A stretch of 64,000 nt of DNA from DASXHZ01 sp036488085 (lineage in GTDB: Bacteria; Acidobacteriota; Thermoanaerobaculia; Gp7-AA8), in assembly GCA_036488085.1 (NCBI GenBank), contig DASXHZ010000058.1, positions 62,001-126,000 of the forward strand, written 5' to 3'. The number at the start of each line of letters is the position of its first letter. The first letter of the stretch is position 1. The notes under the pieces are model-generated. The model saw nothing but the letters and a program-made list of their open reading frames with translations. It was not told the DNA's origin and ran no database searches. A program made the position numbers and the translations under genes. Of the stretch, positions 7,341-15,738 are shown piece after piece.

Positions 7341-8851
7341 AAAAATTCCTGGTGGCGGCGGTTCTGGCGTTTCCTCTTCTGGCGCAGACGCATTCGGAGT
7401 CGATCACCGTCGAAGTGGTCGAAGTGCCGGTGTACGTCTACAACGCGAACGGAGCGTTGCAGAACCTGAAGAAGGACGACTTCGAGCTGTTCGTGAATGG
7501 GAAGCCGCAATCGATCGACTACTTCGATCCGATCGACTTCCGGGCACCGGCGAAGACCGAGGCGGCGCCCACGCCCGAGGTTCCGCGCGACATCCGCGAC
7601 CGGCGGCTCTTTCTTCTGATTCTCGACGCCGCGTTCACGCGCCCCGAGGCGCTCGACCGGGCACGTAAGGCTGCCGCCGCGATGATCGACGCCTCCGCCC
7701 CGGCGGATTACTTCTCGGTGGCCACGTACAGCTCGCGGCACGGCCTGCAACTTCTCGTGCCTTTCACGAACGACCACGTGGTCGCAAAGCGTGCGGCGAT
7801 GGCGCTGCAGCCGAGCTCCACCCACGATCCACTGGCGATCTCGATCTCCAACACGGAGCGCGAGAACACGGAGATGATGGCGATCTTGGACAGTGCCGGT
7901 CCCAGCGGAGGCAGAGGCGGCAGCGACGCGGCGGAGGACGATACGATCATTCGGAGTCTCACCGGAGGCGCGGCGGCCGATGCGGCCGCCATGTCCGCGA
8001 TTCGCTTGATCCAGGACCAGGCCAACGACTTCAGCGCGATCGCCAGGCGCCTCGCGCCATTCGAAGGCTACAAGCACGTCATCGTGATGTCGGAAGGCGT
8101 CTCGCCGAATACGACTTACACGGAATCAGGTCTGATGGACGCCTACAAGGCGATGGCGAACGCGTTTCGCGCCGCCGGCGCGGTCGTCGACACGATCGAC
8201 CTCGGGAAGACCATCACGGACACGGGCGGCTTCCGCGACTCTTTTGAGAGCGACGCCCTCCACATGGTCGCTCGCGAGACCGGCGGCCAGTTTGTCACAC
8301 ATGAAAACAATCTCAAGAACGCCCTAAACCGCATCTCCACCGCATCCGCCGTCGGCTACCGCCTCGGCTTCAACATGCCGGCGAACGCCCGGAAGGGCGA
8401 CAACACGATCGACGTGCAGGTGCGGAACGTTCCCCGCGGGACGACGCTCTCGTTTCGTCGCGGCTTTTCGACGACCATCACCAAGCCCTCGCCGAGCGAC
8501 GGCCTCCTGCTCGCCGACGTCCTCCTGAACGACGTGCCGCAGATCGGGATTGCGCCGCGAATTCGGTTCGCCGAGCGGCCGAACGTCGAGATCATCTTGC
8601 CGGTCCAGCAGCTCCTCGCCGTCAACGGCGGCAAGGCGGTGAACGCCGACGTCATGTTCTACGTCTTCGATGCGAAGCGGGCGGTGGTCGAGTTCAAGGA
8701 GAAGAAGATCGTGATTCCGTCCGACGCGAAGCAGGACATCGGTTTCCGCGACGTCCTTCACCTTCCGGCCGGCTCCTACGTCGCCAAAGCCCTCATCCGC
8801 GCCGGCGACTCGCTCGGTTTCGCGAAACAGGAGTTCGCGATTCCGAAGTGA
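7337..8851 (+). CDS. VWFA-related acidobacterial protein, MIDAS lost (copy B)
   Basis: A 504-residue secreted protein with signal MKKFLVAAVLAFPLLAQ. It is nearly identical to the copy at 4810-6294 in its first 70 residues (ITVEVVEVPVYVYNANGAL) and similar throughout. The VWA position reads LFLLILDAAFT, so the MIDAS serine pattern is absent here too. A glycine-rich insert around GPSGGRGGSDAAEDD distinguishes it from copy A. ATG 7337 overlaps the moaC stop. The duplication around mobA-moaC looks recent on nucleotide similarity of the 5' ends. Confidence 0.85.
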   Translation: MKKFLVAAVLAFPLLAQTHSESITVEVVEVPVYVYNANGALQNLKKDDFELFVNGKPQSIDYFDPIDFRAPAKTEAAPTPEVPRDIRDRRLFLLILDAAFTRPEALDRARKAAAAMIDASAPADYFSVATYSSRHGLQLLVPFTNDHVVAKRAAMALQPSSTHDPLAISISNTERENTEMMAILDSAGPSGGRGGSDAAEDDTIIRSLTGGAAADAAAMSAIRLIQDQANDFSAIARRLAPFEGYKHVIVMSEGVSPNTTYTESGLMDAYKAMANAFRAAGAVVDTIDLGKTITDTGGFRDSFESDALHMVARETGGQFVTHENNLKNALNRISTASAVGYRLGFNMPANARKGDNTIDVQVRNVPRGTTLSFRRGFSTTITKPSPSDGLLLADVLLNDVPQIGIAPRIRFAERPNVEIILPVQQLLAVNGGKAVNADVMFYVFDAKRAVVEFKEKKIVIPSDAKQDIGFRDVLHLPAGSYVAKALIRAGDSLGFAKQEFAIPK

Positions 8852-8854
8852 GGC

Positions 8855-9844
8855 TTAATGCTGCCACGGCGGCGCGTTGGTGTCGCGCGTATTCGCCGCG
8901 TTCTTTGCCGGCTGATCGGCGCTGACGAGCTCCTTCCGGATCGTGCCGAGGATGCGCTGGTCGGTCGCACTGGCGAGGTCGATCAGCTTCTGGCGGTCGT
9001 TGTAGCCGCTGAAGGCGATCACGAACCGGTCGATCCGGAATGCGACGCAGCGTCCCAGGTACTTGTCCTCGCCGGTGAAGTTGTCTTCGCCGAGATTCGG
9101 GATCGGGTCCATCAGCTTGCCGTTCCGGATGTAGAGGTAGCGGTACGCCTCGAGGATCTTCGCCGCGGACTGCGCGTTCGCGGTGGGGACGATGAGGCCG
9201 TCGGCGACCGCGCCATTCACGTTGAACGTCGCCTGGAACGAGTTGCCGAGGAACGGCTGGCCGAAGCCCGACTGCGCCGAGTAGCGCTCGCTGTTCGGGA
9301 CGCGAAAGGCGACCGGCAGGAAGTTGAACACCGCCGGCTTGCCGGCCGCGGGCGGCATCCGGTCGGCGACGAGCTGTGCGAGGCGCAGCAGTCCCTGATT
9401 TCCGTCCGGCGTGCCTCCGCCGGTGATCCGAACGTAGAAGGGACCGCGCCAGATGTTGATCGAGTGCTTCCCGACGAAGGCCTCGTTCTCGATGTTGACG
9501 TACTGCGCCGTCTGGATCTTGTGCAGCGAGTAGGCGCCGAACGCCTTGACGAAATCGGGGAAGCGGTAGATCTCGACGGTGGCGAACCCGTCGTTGCCCG
9601 CGCCGTTGTAGTTCCCGGCCGTCATGTCGATGACGCCGTAGCTGACGAACGTGTTCGCGTCGCGGTCGAGATACGTCGTCAGCTTGTTCCCCGGCACGAC
9701 GATCGGATCCTCGGCGAGCTGCCAGCCGGCAGCCTCCTGCTGGCGCGGGAGGAACTGCAGGCTAGGCGATTCGTTCGCTGTGAAGGTCTCTTCCTGCTTC
9801 GTCGGGACGACGATCGTCGCATGCGTCGCGCGGTCGCGGCGCAT
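8855..9844 (-). CDS. DUF6599-like lipoprotein
   Basis: A protein of at least 329 residues. The diagnostic part is VEIYRFPDFVKAFGAYSL followed by INIWRGPFYVRI, a pattern I associate with DUF6599. The first conventional start is ATG 9844, but the same frame upstream reads RIALALILLAFGC, a convincing lipoprotein signal with lipobox, and it has no ATG, GTG or TTG. Either a rare start (such as CTG or ATC) within pepA is used, or the anchored form is lost. It ends 3 bp from the convergent VWFA gene. The function is unknown. Confidence 0.65.
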   Translation of the reverse strand: MRRDRATHATIVVPTKQEETFTANESPSLQFLPRQQEAAGWQLAEDPIVVPGNKLTTYLDRDANTFVSYGVIDMTAGNYNGAGNDGFATVEIYRFPDFVKAFGAYSLHKIQTAQYVNIENEAFVGKHSINIWRGPFYVRITGGGTPDGNQGLLRLAQLVADRMPPAAGKPAVFNFLPVAFRVPNSERYSAQSGFGQPFLGNSFQATFNVNGAVADGLIVPTANAQSAAKILEAYRYLYIRNGKLMDPIPNLGEDNFTGEDKYLGRCVAFRIDRFVIAFSGYNDRQKLIDLASATDQRILGTIRKELVSADQPAKNAANTRDTNAPPWQH

Positions 9845-9867
9845 CTCACAGCCGAACGCCAGCAGGA

Positions 9868-11319
9868 TCAGCGCGAGAGCGATTCGAGGAACGCGATGGT
9901 CACGCGGACGCCCGCGCCCGTCGCGCCGCGCGCCTCGCGCGAGTTCTCGTGTTCCGCATACGCCGTTCCGGCGATGTCGAGGTGAGCCCAGGAAGGACAA
10001 TCGACGAACTCCTTCAGAAAGAGTGCCGCGGTCGTAGCGCCGGCCCATCGTCCGCCGGAGTTTTTGATGTCGGCCCAGTCGCTGCGAATCAGCTCCTTGT
10101 AGTCGTCCCACTCCGGCAGGCGCCATAGGCGGTCGCCCATCCGCTCCCCGCACTCAATCAACTTCTGAGCCAGCTCGTCATTGTTCGAGAAAAGCCCCGC
10201 CGCTTCGCCGCCGAGGGCGACCACGCAGGCGCCGGTGAGGGTGGCGTAATCGATGATGTGATCGGGCCCGAGCTTCGACGCGTAATGGAGCGCGTCGGAG
10301 AGGATCACCCGCCCCTCGGCGTCGGTGTTCACGATCTCGATCGTCTTGCCCGACATCGTGGTGATGATGTCGCCAGGCTTGTAGGCGCTCCCGCTCGGGA
10401 GGTTCTCCGTCGACGCGATCACGCCGGTGATCTTCACCGGCAACGCGAGCTTCGCCGCCGCCTCGATGGTGCCGACCACGGCGGCGGCGCCGCACATGTC
10501 GAACTTCATCTCCTCCATCTTGTCGGCCGGCTTGATCGAGATGCCGCCGGAGTCGAAGGTGATGCCTTTGCCGACGAGCGCCACATGCGTTTTCGCCTTC
10601 CGCGGCGCGTACTCGAGGACGATGAACCGCGGCTCCTCGGCCGATCCTTTGTTGACCGCCAGGAGGCCGCCCATCTTCATCTTCTCGATGGCGCGTTTGT
10701 CGTAGACGGTGCACTTCACGCCGACGTCCTTCGCGACTTCCTCGGCGCGTTCGGCAATGCGCGTCGGCGTCATCACATTGCCCGGCGCGTTACCCATGTC
10801 GCGCACGGTCCGTATGCCGTCGGCGAGCGCCTGCGCCTCGGTCTGGATGCGCTTGCACTCCTTCGCATCGAGGTCGGCGAGGAGCGTCGCGGTGATCGCG
10901 ACCGGCTTGCCGTCGTCCTTTTTCTGCGTGATGTACGCGTCGTACTTGTAGTCCGCGCCGGCGAGGTAGTCGGCGATCACGCGGACGCTCTCCGCCTCGG
11001 AAAGATCGCGGATGCCGTACGGCACGGCCACGCCGATGTGCGCGCTACGGTGCTTCTTCGCCGTCTTCGCGATCGCGTAAAGGCCGCTCCGGATGCTCCG
11101 CAGCGTCACACCGTCTTCCTTCCCGAGGCCGATGAGCGTGATCTTCTTAGGCTCGTCCGCGAGAACCGTGATCGACTCTTCGGAACGTCCCGAGAACCCG
11201 GAGTCGACGATCGCCTTCCGAACAGCGTCGGGGAACTTGCCTTTGCCGCCCTCCGTGACGAGGGCGAAAACGTGATCGAGCTTTTGGAGCTTCGCGTCGC
11301 GCGAGACTTCGACTTTCAT
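9868..11319 (-). CDS. pepA: Leucyl (cytosol) aminopeptidase, M17 family
   Basis: A 483-residue cytosolic metallo-exopeptidase. The C-terminal catalytic domain shows GKGITFDSGGISIKPADKM, with a lysine and an aspartate ligand, then MKFDMCGAAAVVG and the M17 signature NTDAEGRVILSDAL, which provides the Asp/Glu metal ligands and the catalytic arginine. The N-terminal about 160 residues form the non-catalytic domain. Its start faces the sigma-54 regulator across a 311-bp divergent gap holding a 21-bp repeat array. Its 3' end covers the region from which the DUF6599 lipoprotein should start. Confidence 0.93.
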   Translation of the reverse strand: MKVEVSRDAKLQKLDHVFALVTEGGKGKFPDAVRKAIVDSGFSGRSEESITVLADEPKKITLIGLGKEDGVTLRSIRSGLYAIAKTAKKHRSAHIGVAVPYGIRDLSEAESVRVIADYLAGADYKYDAYITQKKDDGKPVAITATLLADLDAKECKRIQTEAQALADGIRTVRDMGNAPGNVMTPTRIAERAEEVAKDVGVKCTVYDKRAIEKMKMGGLLAVNKGSAEEPRFIVLEYAPRKAKTHVALVGKGITFDSGGISIKPADKMEEMKFDMCGAAAVVGTIEAAAKLALPVKITGVIASTENLPSGSAYKPGDIITTMSGKTIEIVNTDAEGRVILSDALHYASKLGPDHIIDYATLTGACVVALGGEAAGLFSNNDELAQKLIECGERMGDRLWRLPEWDDYKELIRSDWADIKNSGGRWAGATTAALFLKEFVDCPSWAHLDIAGTAYAEHENSREARGATGAGVRVTIAFLESLSR

Positions 11320-11427
11320 GCGGCGCGAATTGTACTGCGGGGTCGCCGACGACCGTCATGGAGCGGAAAAGTTCCCGGAGACGCGGTCCGGACACCTTAT
11401 GCAGCGGCTGGGACACTCCGAGATGTA

Positions 11428-11574
11428 GCGCCCTGGCCGCGACACCGAGCGTCCGCGCTGCGTCTCGATGTGTCCGGCGCGACGCACGTGGTGTCCGACG
11501 TGACACCCGCGGTGTCCGACGTGACGCACCAGGTGTCCCGCGCGCTCCCCGTGGCGTCCCGCGCGACACGCGAT
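11428..11574. repeat. Degenerate 21-bp tandem array 1
   Basis: Seven consecutive 21-bp units lie between pepA and the sigma-54 regulator. The units start at 11428, 11449, 11470, 11491, 11512, 11533 and 11554. The best conserved are the third to fifth, which begin GTGTCCG(G/A)CGTGAC or close to it. The outer units drift. All reading frames stay open because 21 is a multiple of 3, but no ribosome-binding site or codon bias points to a gene. The rest of the 11320-11630 gap shows nothing else certain. Confidence 0.8.
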
Positions 11575-11630
11575 ACGCCGCGCGACGGCGCGATACCATT
11601 GGCCAAGCTCATGCAGTGAAGGGGTTTGCG

Positions 11631-13031
11631 ATGCCGTATCGGGTGCTGGTGATTGATGACGAGACCGCGATTCGCGAGGCGATCCGGATGACGCTCGAGT
11701 ACGAGGGGTACCGCGTCGACGAGGCCCGAGGCGGTCAGGACGGCCTGGACAAGGCCACCAAGACCGCCTACGACGCGATCCTGCTCGACATCAAGATGCC
11801 GGTGCTCGATGGGATGGAAGTCCTCGAAAACCTGAAAGAGCAGCGCGTCCAGGCGCCGGTGATCATGGTTTCGGGGCACGGCGACATCTCCACCGCCGTC
11901 GACTGCACGAAGCGCGGCGCCTACGACTTCCTCGAGAAGCCGCTCAACCGCGACAAGCTGCTCCTCACCGTCCGCAACGCGGTCCGCGTCCAGAAGCTCG
12001 AAGAAGAGAACACGGAGCTGAAGGAGAAGGCGGAGAAGGAGTACCAGCTCGTCGGCGAGTCGCAGGTGATGCGCGACCTCAAATCGCAGGTCGAGCGCGC
12101 CGCGCCGACGAAGGCGACGGTCCTCATCACCGGCGAGTCGGGAACGGGGAAGGAGCTCGTGGCGCGCGAGATCCACCGCCGCTCCTCGCGCGTCAACCAG
12201 CCGTTCGTGCAAGTGAACTGCGCCGCGATCCCGGAGGAGCTGATCGAGTCGGAGCTGTTCGGCCACGAGAAGGGCTCGTTCACCGGCGCGGTGCGCAAGC
12301 AGACGGGGAAGTTCGTCGCGGCCGACGGCGGGACGATCTTCCTCGACGAAGTCGGCGACATGTCGCTGAGGACGCAGGCCAAAGTGCTGCGCGTCCTGCA
12401 GGAAGGCGAGGTCGAGCCGGTCGGCGCCGCGACGGTGATCAAGGTCGACGTCCGCGTGATCGCGGCTACAAACAAGGAACTGACCGAAGAGATCCGCGCC
12501 GGTCGGTTTCGCGAGGATCTCTATTACCGTCTGAACGTCATTCCCATCCGGACGCCGCCGCTACGCGAGCGCCGCGACGACATTCCGGTCCTCGGGGAGC
12601 ACTTCGCGAAGCTCTTCTCCGAGGAGCACAACTTCAAGGGGAAAGCGTTCACGACGTCTGCGAAGAAGGCGTTGCAGGACGCGCCGTGGCGCGGCAATGT
12701 CCGCGAGCTGCGCAACATGATCGAACGGCTCGTGATCATGGTGCCCGCGGACAAGATCGACATCACCGATCTGCCGGCGGAGTTCTTCCGTACCTCGGGG
12801 GACATCATCGCCTCCGCGATGCGGCTCGCAACGCTGCAGGAGTTCAAGGACGAGGCGGAGAAGGCGTTCATCATCGCGAAGCTCCGCGAGTTCGGATGGA
12901 ACGTCTCGAAGACGGCGGACGCGATCGACACGCCGCGTTCGAATCTCTACAAGAAGATCGAGCAATACAACATCCGGCGTGAGGCTGGGGCAGGGGCGGC
13001 CGCTGACGATGGCGGAGATACCAGCGCATAA
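11631..13031 (+). CDS. Sigma-54-dependent response regulator (NtrC/NtrX family)
   Basis: A 466-residue activator with three domains. A receiver spans residues 1-115 with phospho-acceptor D53 in LLDIKMP. The AAA+ domain has Walker A GESGTGKE (168-175), the sigma-54 contact loop GSFTGA (215-220), Walker B GGTIFLDEVGD and a late PWRGNVRELRN. A Fis-type helix-turn-helix near 425-450 reads NVSKTADAIDTPRSNLYKKI. ATG 11631 is preceded by GAAGGGG. The loop is GSFTGA rather than GAFTGA, a common variant. No sensor kinase is adjacent. The murI start lies inside its 3' end. Confidence 0.9.
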   Translation: MPYRVLVIDDETAIREAIRMTLEYEGYRVDEARGGQDGLDKATKTAYDAILLDIKMPVLDGMEVLENLKEQRVQAPVIMVSGHGDISTAVDCTKRGAYDFLEKPLNRDKLLLTVRNAVRVQKLEEENTELKEKAEKEYQLVGESQVMRDLKSQVERAAPTKATVLITGESGTGKELVAREIHRRSSRVNQPFVQVNCAAIPEELIESELFGHEKGSFTGAVRKQTGKFVAADGGTIFLDEVGDMSLRTQAKVLRVLQEGEVEPVGAATVIKVDVRVIAATNKELTEEIRAGRFREDLYYRLNVIPIRTPPLRERRDDIPVLGEHFAKLFSEEHNFKGKAFTTSAKKALQDAPWRGNVRELRNMIERLVIMVPADKIDITDLPAEFFRTSGDIIASAMRLATLQEFKDEAEKAFIIAKLREFGWNVSKTADAIDTPRSNLYKKIEQYNIRREAGAGAAADDGGDTSA

Positions 13032-13812
13032 CAGCGGCGCCATCGGCGTTTTCGATTCCGGCGTCGGTGGGCTCACCGTCTTCCGCTCGATCTCGCGCGC
13101 GCTGCCGCACGAGCCGCTCATCTACCTCGGCGATTCGGCGCGCGTGCCGTACGGTACGAAGTCGCCGCAGATCGTGACGCGCTATGCGATCGAAGCGGCG
13201 AATCACCTCCTCGGGCGCGGGATCAAGATGCTCGTCGTCGCCTGCAACACCGCGACGGCGGCGGCGCTGCCGGTACTGCAGGAGAAGCTCGGGATTCCGG
13301 TGATCGGCGTCATCGAGCCAGGCGCTCGTGCGGCCGTCGAGCGGACGCGCGGACGTGTCGGAGTCATTGCGACCGAGGGAACGGTGCGGTCGCGCGCGTA
13401 CACGAAGGCGATCCAGGCCATCGAGCCGAGCGTCGATGTCATTGAGTCGGCGGCGCCGCTGTTTGTGCCGCTCGCCGAGGAGGGGTGGGCGAACACGCAC
13501 GTCGCGCGCGAGGTGGCGGAGGTCTACCTCGAGCCGCTGATCGATGCCGGCATCGACACGCTGGTCCTCGGCTGCACGCACTACCCGATCCTGCGGAACA
13601 CCATCGAGCGCGTGGCCGGCGATCAGGTGCAGATCGTCGACAGCGCGGAGACGACCGCGGAATGTGTTCGTGCGGCGCTGAATGGCGCGGGGGTCACCGG
13701 CGGGAGGCCGGAGCACCAGTTCCTCGTGACGGATGCCGAGGAGCGGTTCCGGAGGATCGCGGCAGAGTTCCTGGAGCACGAAATCGCAAACCTCGAGCTC
13801 GTCACCCTGTAG
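13009..13812 (+). CDS. murI: Glutamate racemase
   Basis: This enzyme makes D-glutamate for peptidoglycan. About 267 residues long, it has IGVFDSGVGGLTV (substrate aspartate), the first catalytic cysteine in ACNTATAAALP and the second in LGCTHYPIL. ATG 13009 was preferred because it gives the normal short lead into GVFDSG; a GTG at 12979 would add ten residues of doubtful sequence. It overlaps the 3' end of the sigma-54 regulator by 23 bp and is followed after 12 bp by the membrane protein gene. Confidence 0.93.
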   Translation: MAEIPAHNSGAIGVFDSGVGGLTVFRSISRALPHEPLIYLGDSARVPYGTKSPQIVTRYAIEAANHLLGRGIKMLVVACNTATAAALPVLQEKLGIPVIGVIEPGARAAVERTRGRVGVIATEGTVRSRAYTKAIQAIEPSVDVIESAAPLFVPLAEEGWANTHVAREVAEVYLEPLIDAGIDTLVLGCTHYPILRNTIERVAGDQVQIVDSAETTAECVRAALNGAGVTGGRPEHQFLVTDAEERFRRIAAEFLEHEIANLELVTL

Positions 13813-13824
13813 AGTCTTCGCTGC

Positions 13825-15738
13825 ATGGGCGAAACGCGGCCGGTCGTGCTCCTCGGCGGAGCGATCGCGATCCTCGCGATTTTTCTGTCGCGGTTCCGTC
13901 CGGCGTGGCTGCTGATCACGGAGACGGCGCAGCCGGCGCTGGTGGCGATGGTGATCGTGCTTGCGATGCTCGCGACGGGCGTCGGCGCGCTTTTCGTGGC
14001 GACGAAGGTGTGGGGGTCAGGTCGAAACTTGAAACCGGAGGCCGGGGCCTCCGGTTTCAAGTTTCGACCCGACCCCCTCGACGCTTTCATCGTCGGCTTC
14101 CCAACTTTCGGGACACTGATCGCGATCGTGGCGTGGATCGGGAGCGCGACGCACGTCGCGATCGCCGTCGTCACGTTCGCACTCGCGGGCGCCGGGCTGT
14201 TCATCCTGCTCAAACGCCCGATCTGCGCGCCGCGAATCCCGAAGCTGCTGATCATTCCGGTCGTATTGGCGATCGTCGAGGCGATCACGCCGGTGAACTC
14301 GCCGGATGAGCTGGTGTACAAGCTCGGTGTTCCGCACGCGTACGACATGGCGGGGCGGATGTTCGAGATGCCGCTCAGCTCGCACTCGTACATCACGATG
14401 GCGCTGCAGCTCGCCGACCTCGCGGCGCTCATCCTCGGCGGCGGGATCGCGGCGAAGCTGGCGCATCTGGCGCTCTACTTCGCCGCGCTGGCGGTGATTC
14501 GCCGCCTGACGAATTCCGACTCGATCACGGCGATCGTGGCGTGGACGCCGGCGCTGATGCTGATCGCCGGATGGGGGTGGAGCGAGTGGGGAGTGATCGC
14601 GCTGCTGGTCTTATCGATCGACCGTTTCGACGAGAATCCTGCGATCGCGTTCGCGGCGCTCGGCGGCGCGGTCGCGTCAAAGTACACGGCGCTTCCGTGG
14701 CTACTCGCATTCGCCATCGTCGCCCTGGTCCGGACGCGTGATGTGAAGCTGTTGCTGCGCGGGGCGCTGCTGGTCGCGCTTTTCGGCGGGTTCTTTTACG
14801 TGCGGAACGCGGTCTGGACCGGCTCGCCGCTCGCGCCGCTCTTTCTGCCGAACGCGCCGGGCGTGTACGGATACAAGGGCGGCGGTCTTTTCGGGGGATG
14901 GCGCGAATTGATCGCCGGCGCTGACATCTTCGACCCCCGCATCGTCGACGAGTCGCTCGGCATCGTGCTGCCGCTCGCCGCGATCTGCGGCCTCTTCGCC
15001 CTCGGCGTCGCCGATCGCAAACAACGCGACCTCGCATGGATCGGCGCGATCCAGATGCCGATCCTGATCACCATCGCGCCGGGCTCGCGCAACATCATCA
15101 ACGGTGTCGTGCCGCTCGCTCTCGCGGGGGGGATGAGTCTCTTGGAGTGGCGGACGCCCTCGTCCGCCGAGCCGCGCGACAGCGCGGCTGCGCCGCGCGG
15201 GCGGACGTGGGCGTCCGCCACTCCGATCCTCGGCGGCGTCATTGCGATTGCATTCGCGGCGCAGCTCGTCCTCGCGATCTACGTGCTCGACTCGTACGAC
15301 ATCGTCCCGTACCTCGCGGGCAAAGAGACGGCGCGGCAGTACGTTCATCGCGTCCGTGACTTCGCACCGGTTTACGACTGGATCGAAACGCACACGCCGC
15401 CGGAGGCGAAGATCCTGTTCCTGGGCGAGAACCGGACGTACGACCTCGGCCGGCAGACACTCTCGGGCGGCAACCTCGACGGACCGCGCATCGCCGCATG
15501 GCTGGCGCGGTTTCCGAACGCCATGGCGCTACACGACGAACTGCGCCGGCAGCGGGTGACGCACATCCTCATTCATCCTGCGTGGCTTCGGCCGCCGAAG
15601 ACGATGATGGAGCGCGAGTACATGCTGGAGCTCCCGCCGGGGGCGGAGGCGGCGTTGCGCGAATGCACGATTCCCGTCTACCGCGACAACAGCTACATCC
15701 TGGTTGCGGTCACTCCCCTTCGTTCGGATCGACTGTAG
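13825..15738 (+). CDS. Large multi-pass membrane protein, GT-C-like
   Basis: A 637-residue protein with about ten or more membrane segments and a soluble C-terminal part from about residue 510 (TPPEAKILFLGENRTYDLG). The loop SPDELVYKLGVPHAYDMAGR resembles the acidic first loop of GT-C lipid-linked sugar transferases, so a transferase role is possible but unproven. Two palindromic DNA insertions lie in frame in the gene. They encode residues about 63-85 (GSGRNLKPEAGASGFKFRP) and about 440-467 (rich in Ala, Arg and Ser), both in predicted loops. It overlaps the convergent aldolase gene by 29 bp. Confidence 0.75.
   Translation: MGETRPVVLLGGAIAILAIFLSRFRPAWLLITETAQPALVAMVIVLAMLATGVGALFVATKVWGSGRNLKPEAGASGFKFRPDPLDAFIVGFPTFGTLIAIVAWIGSATHVAIAVVTFALAGAGLFILLKRPICAPRIPKLLIIPVVLAIVEAITPVNSPDELVYKLGVPHAYDMAGRMFEMPLSSHSYITMALQLADLAALILGGGIAAKLAHLALYFAALAVIRRLTNSDSITAIVAWTPALMLIAGWGWSEWGVIALLVLSIDRFDENPAIAFAALGGAVASKYTALPWLLAFAIVALVRTRDVKLLLRGALLVALFGGFFYVRNAVWTGSPLAPLFLPNAPGVYGYKGGGLFGGWRELIAGADIFDPRIVDESLGIVLPLAAICGLFALGVADRKQRDLAWIGAIQMPILITIAPGSRNIINGVVPLALAGGMSLLEWRTPSSAEPRDSAAAPRGRTWASATPILGGVIAIAFAAQLVLAIYVLDSYDIVPYLAGKETARQYVHRVRDFAPVYDWIETHTPPEAKILFLGENRTYDLGRQTLSGGNLDGPRIAAWLARFPNAMALHDELRRQRVTHILIHPAWLRPPKTMMEREYMLELPPGAEAALRECTIPVYRDNSYILVAVTPLRSDRL
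14012..14077. repeat. 66-bp in-frame palindrome inside membrane-protein gene
   Basis: Two 32-bp arms (14012-14043 and 14046-14077) are inverted complements with one mismatch around a 2-bp loop. The left arm begins GGGGGTCAGGTCGAAACTTG. The length equals 22 codons and the host frame is preserved. The leading GGGGTCAGGTC resembles words I remember around REP-associated tyrosine transposase elements, but no transposase is in the window, so that link is inference. Confidence 0.85.
15144..15224. repeat. 81-bp in-frame palindrome inside membrane-protein gene
   Basis: Outer arms of 24 bp (15144-15167 and 15201-15224, starting GGAGTGGCGGACGCCC) match as inverted complements with one mismatch. A nested perfect 8-bp hairpin with GACA loop lies at 15170-15189. 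The 81-bp length is 27 codons and the reading frame stays open. The encoded peptide is low complexity. It is unrelated in sequence to the palindrome at 14012. Confidence 0.8.

Noticed and set aside
11397..11630. Frames through the 21-bp array next to pepA
   Set aside because: Same cause as above; no start signal or codon bias, and the frames run into opposite-strand genes.
14012..15224. Insertion sequence in the membrane-protein gene
   Set aside because: The elements are only 66 and 81 bp, keep the reading frame and carry no transposase.
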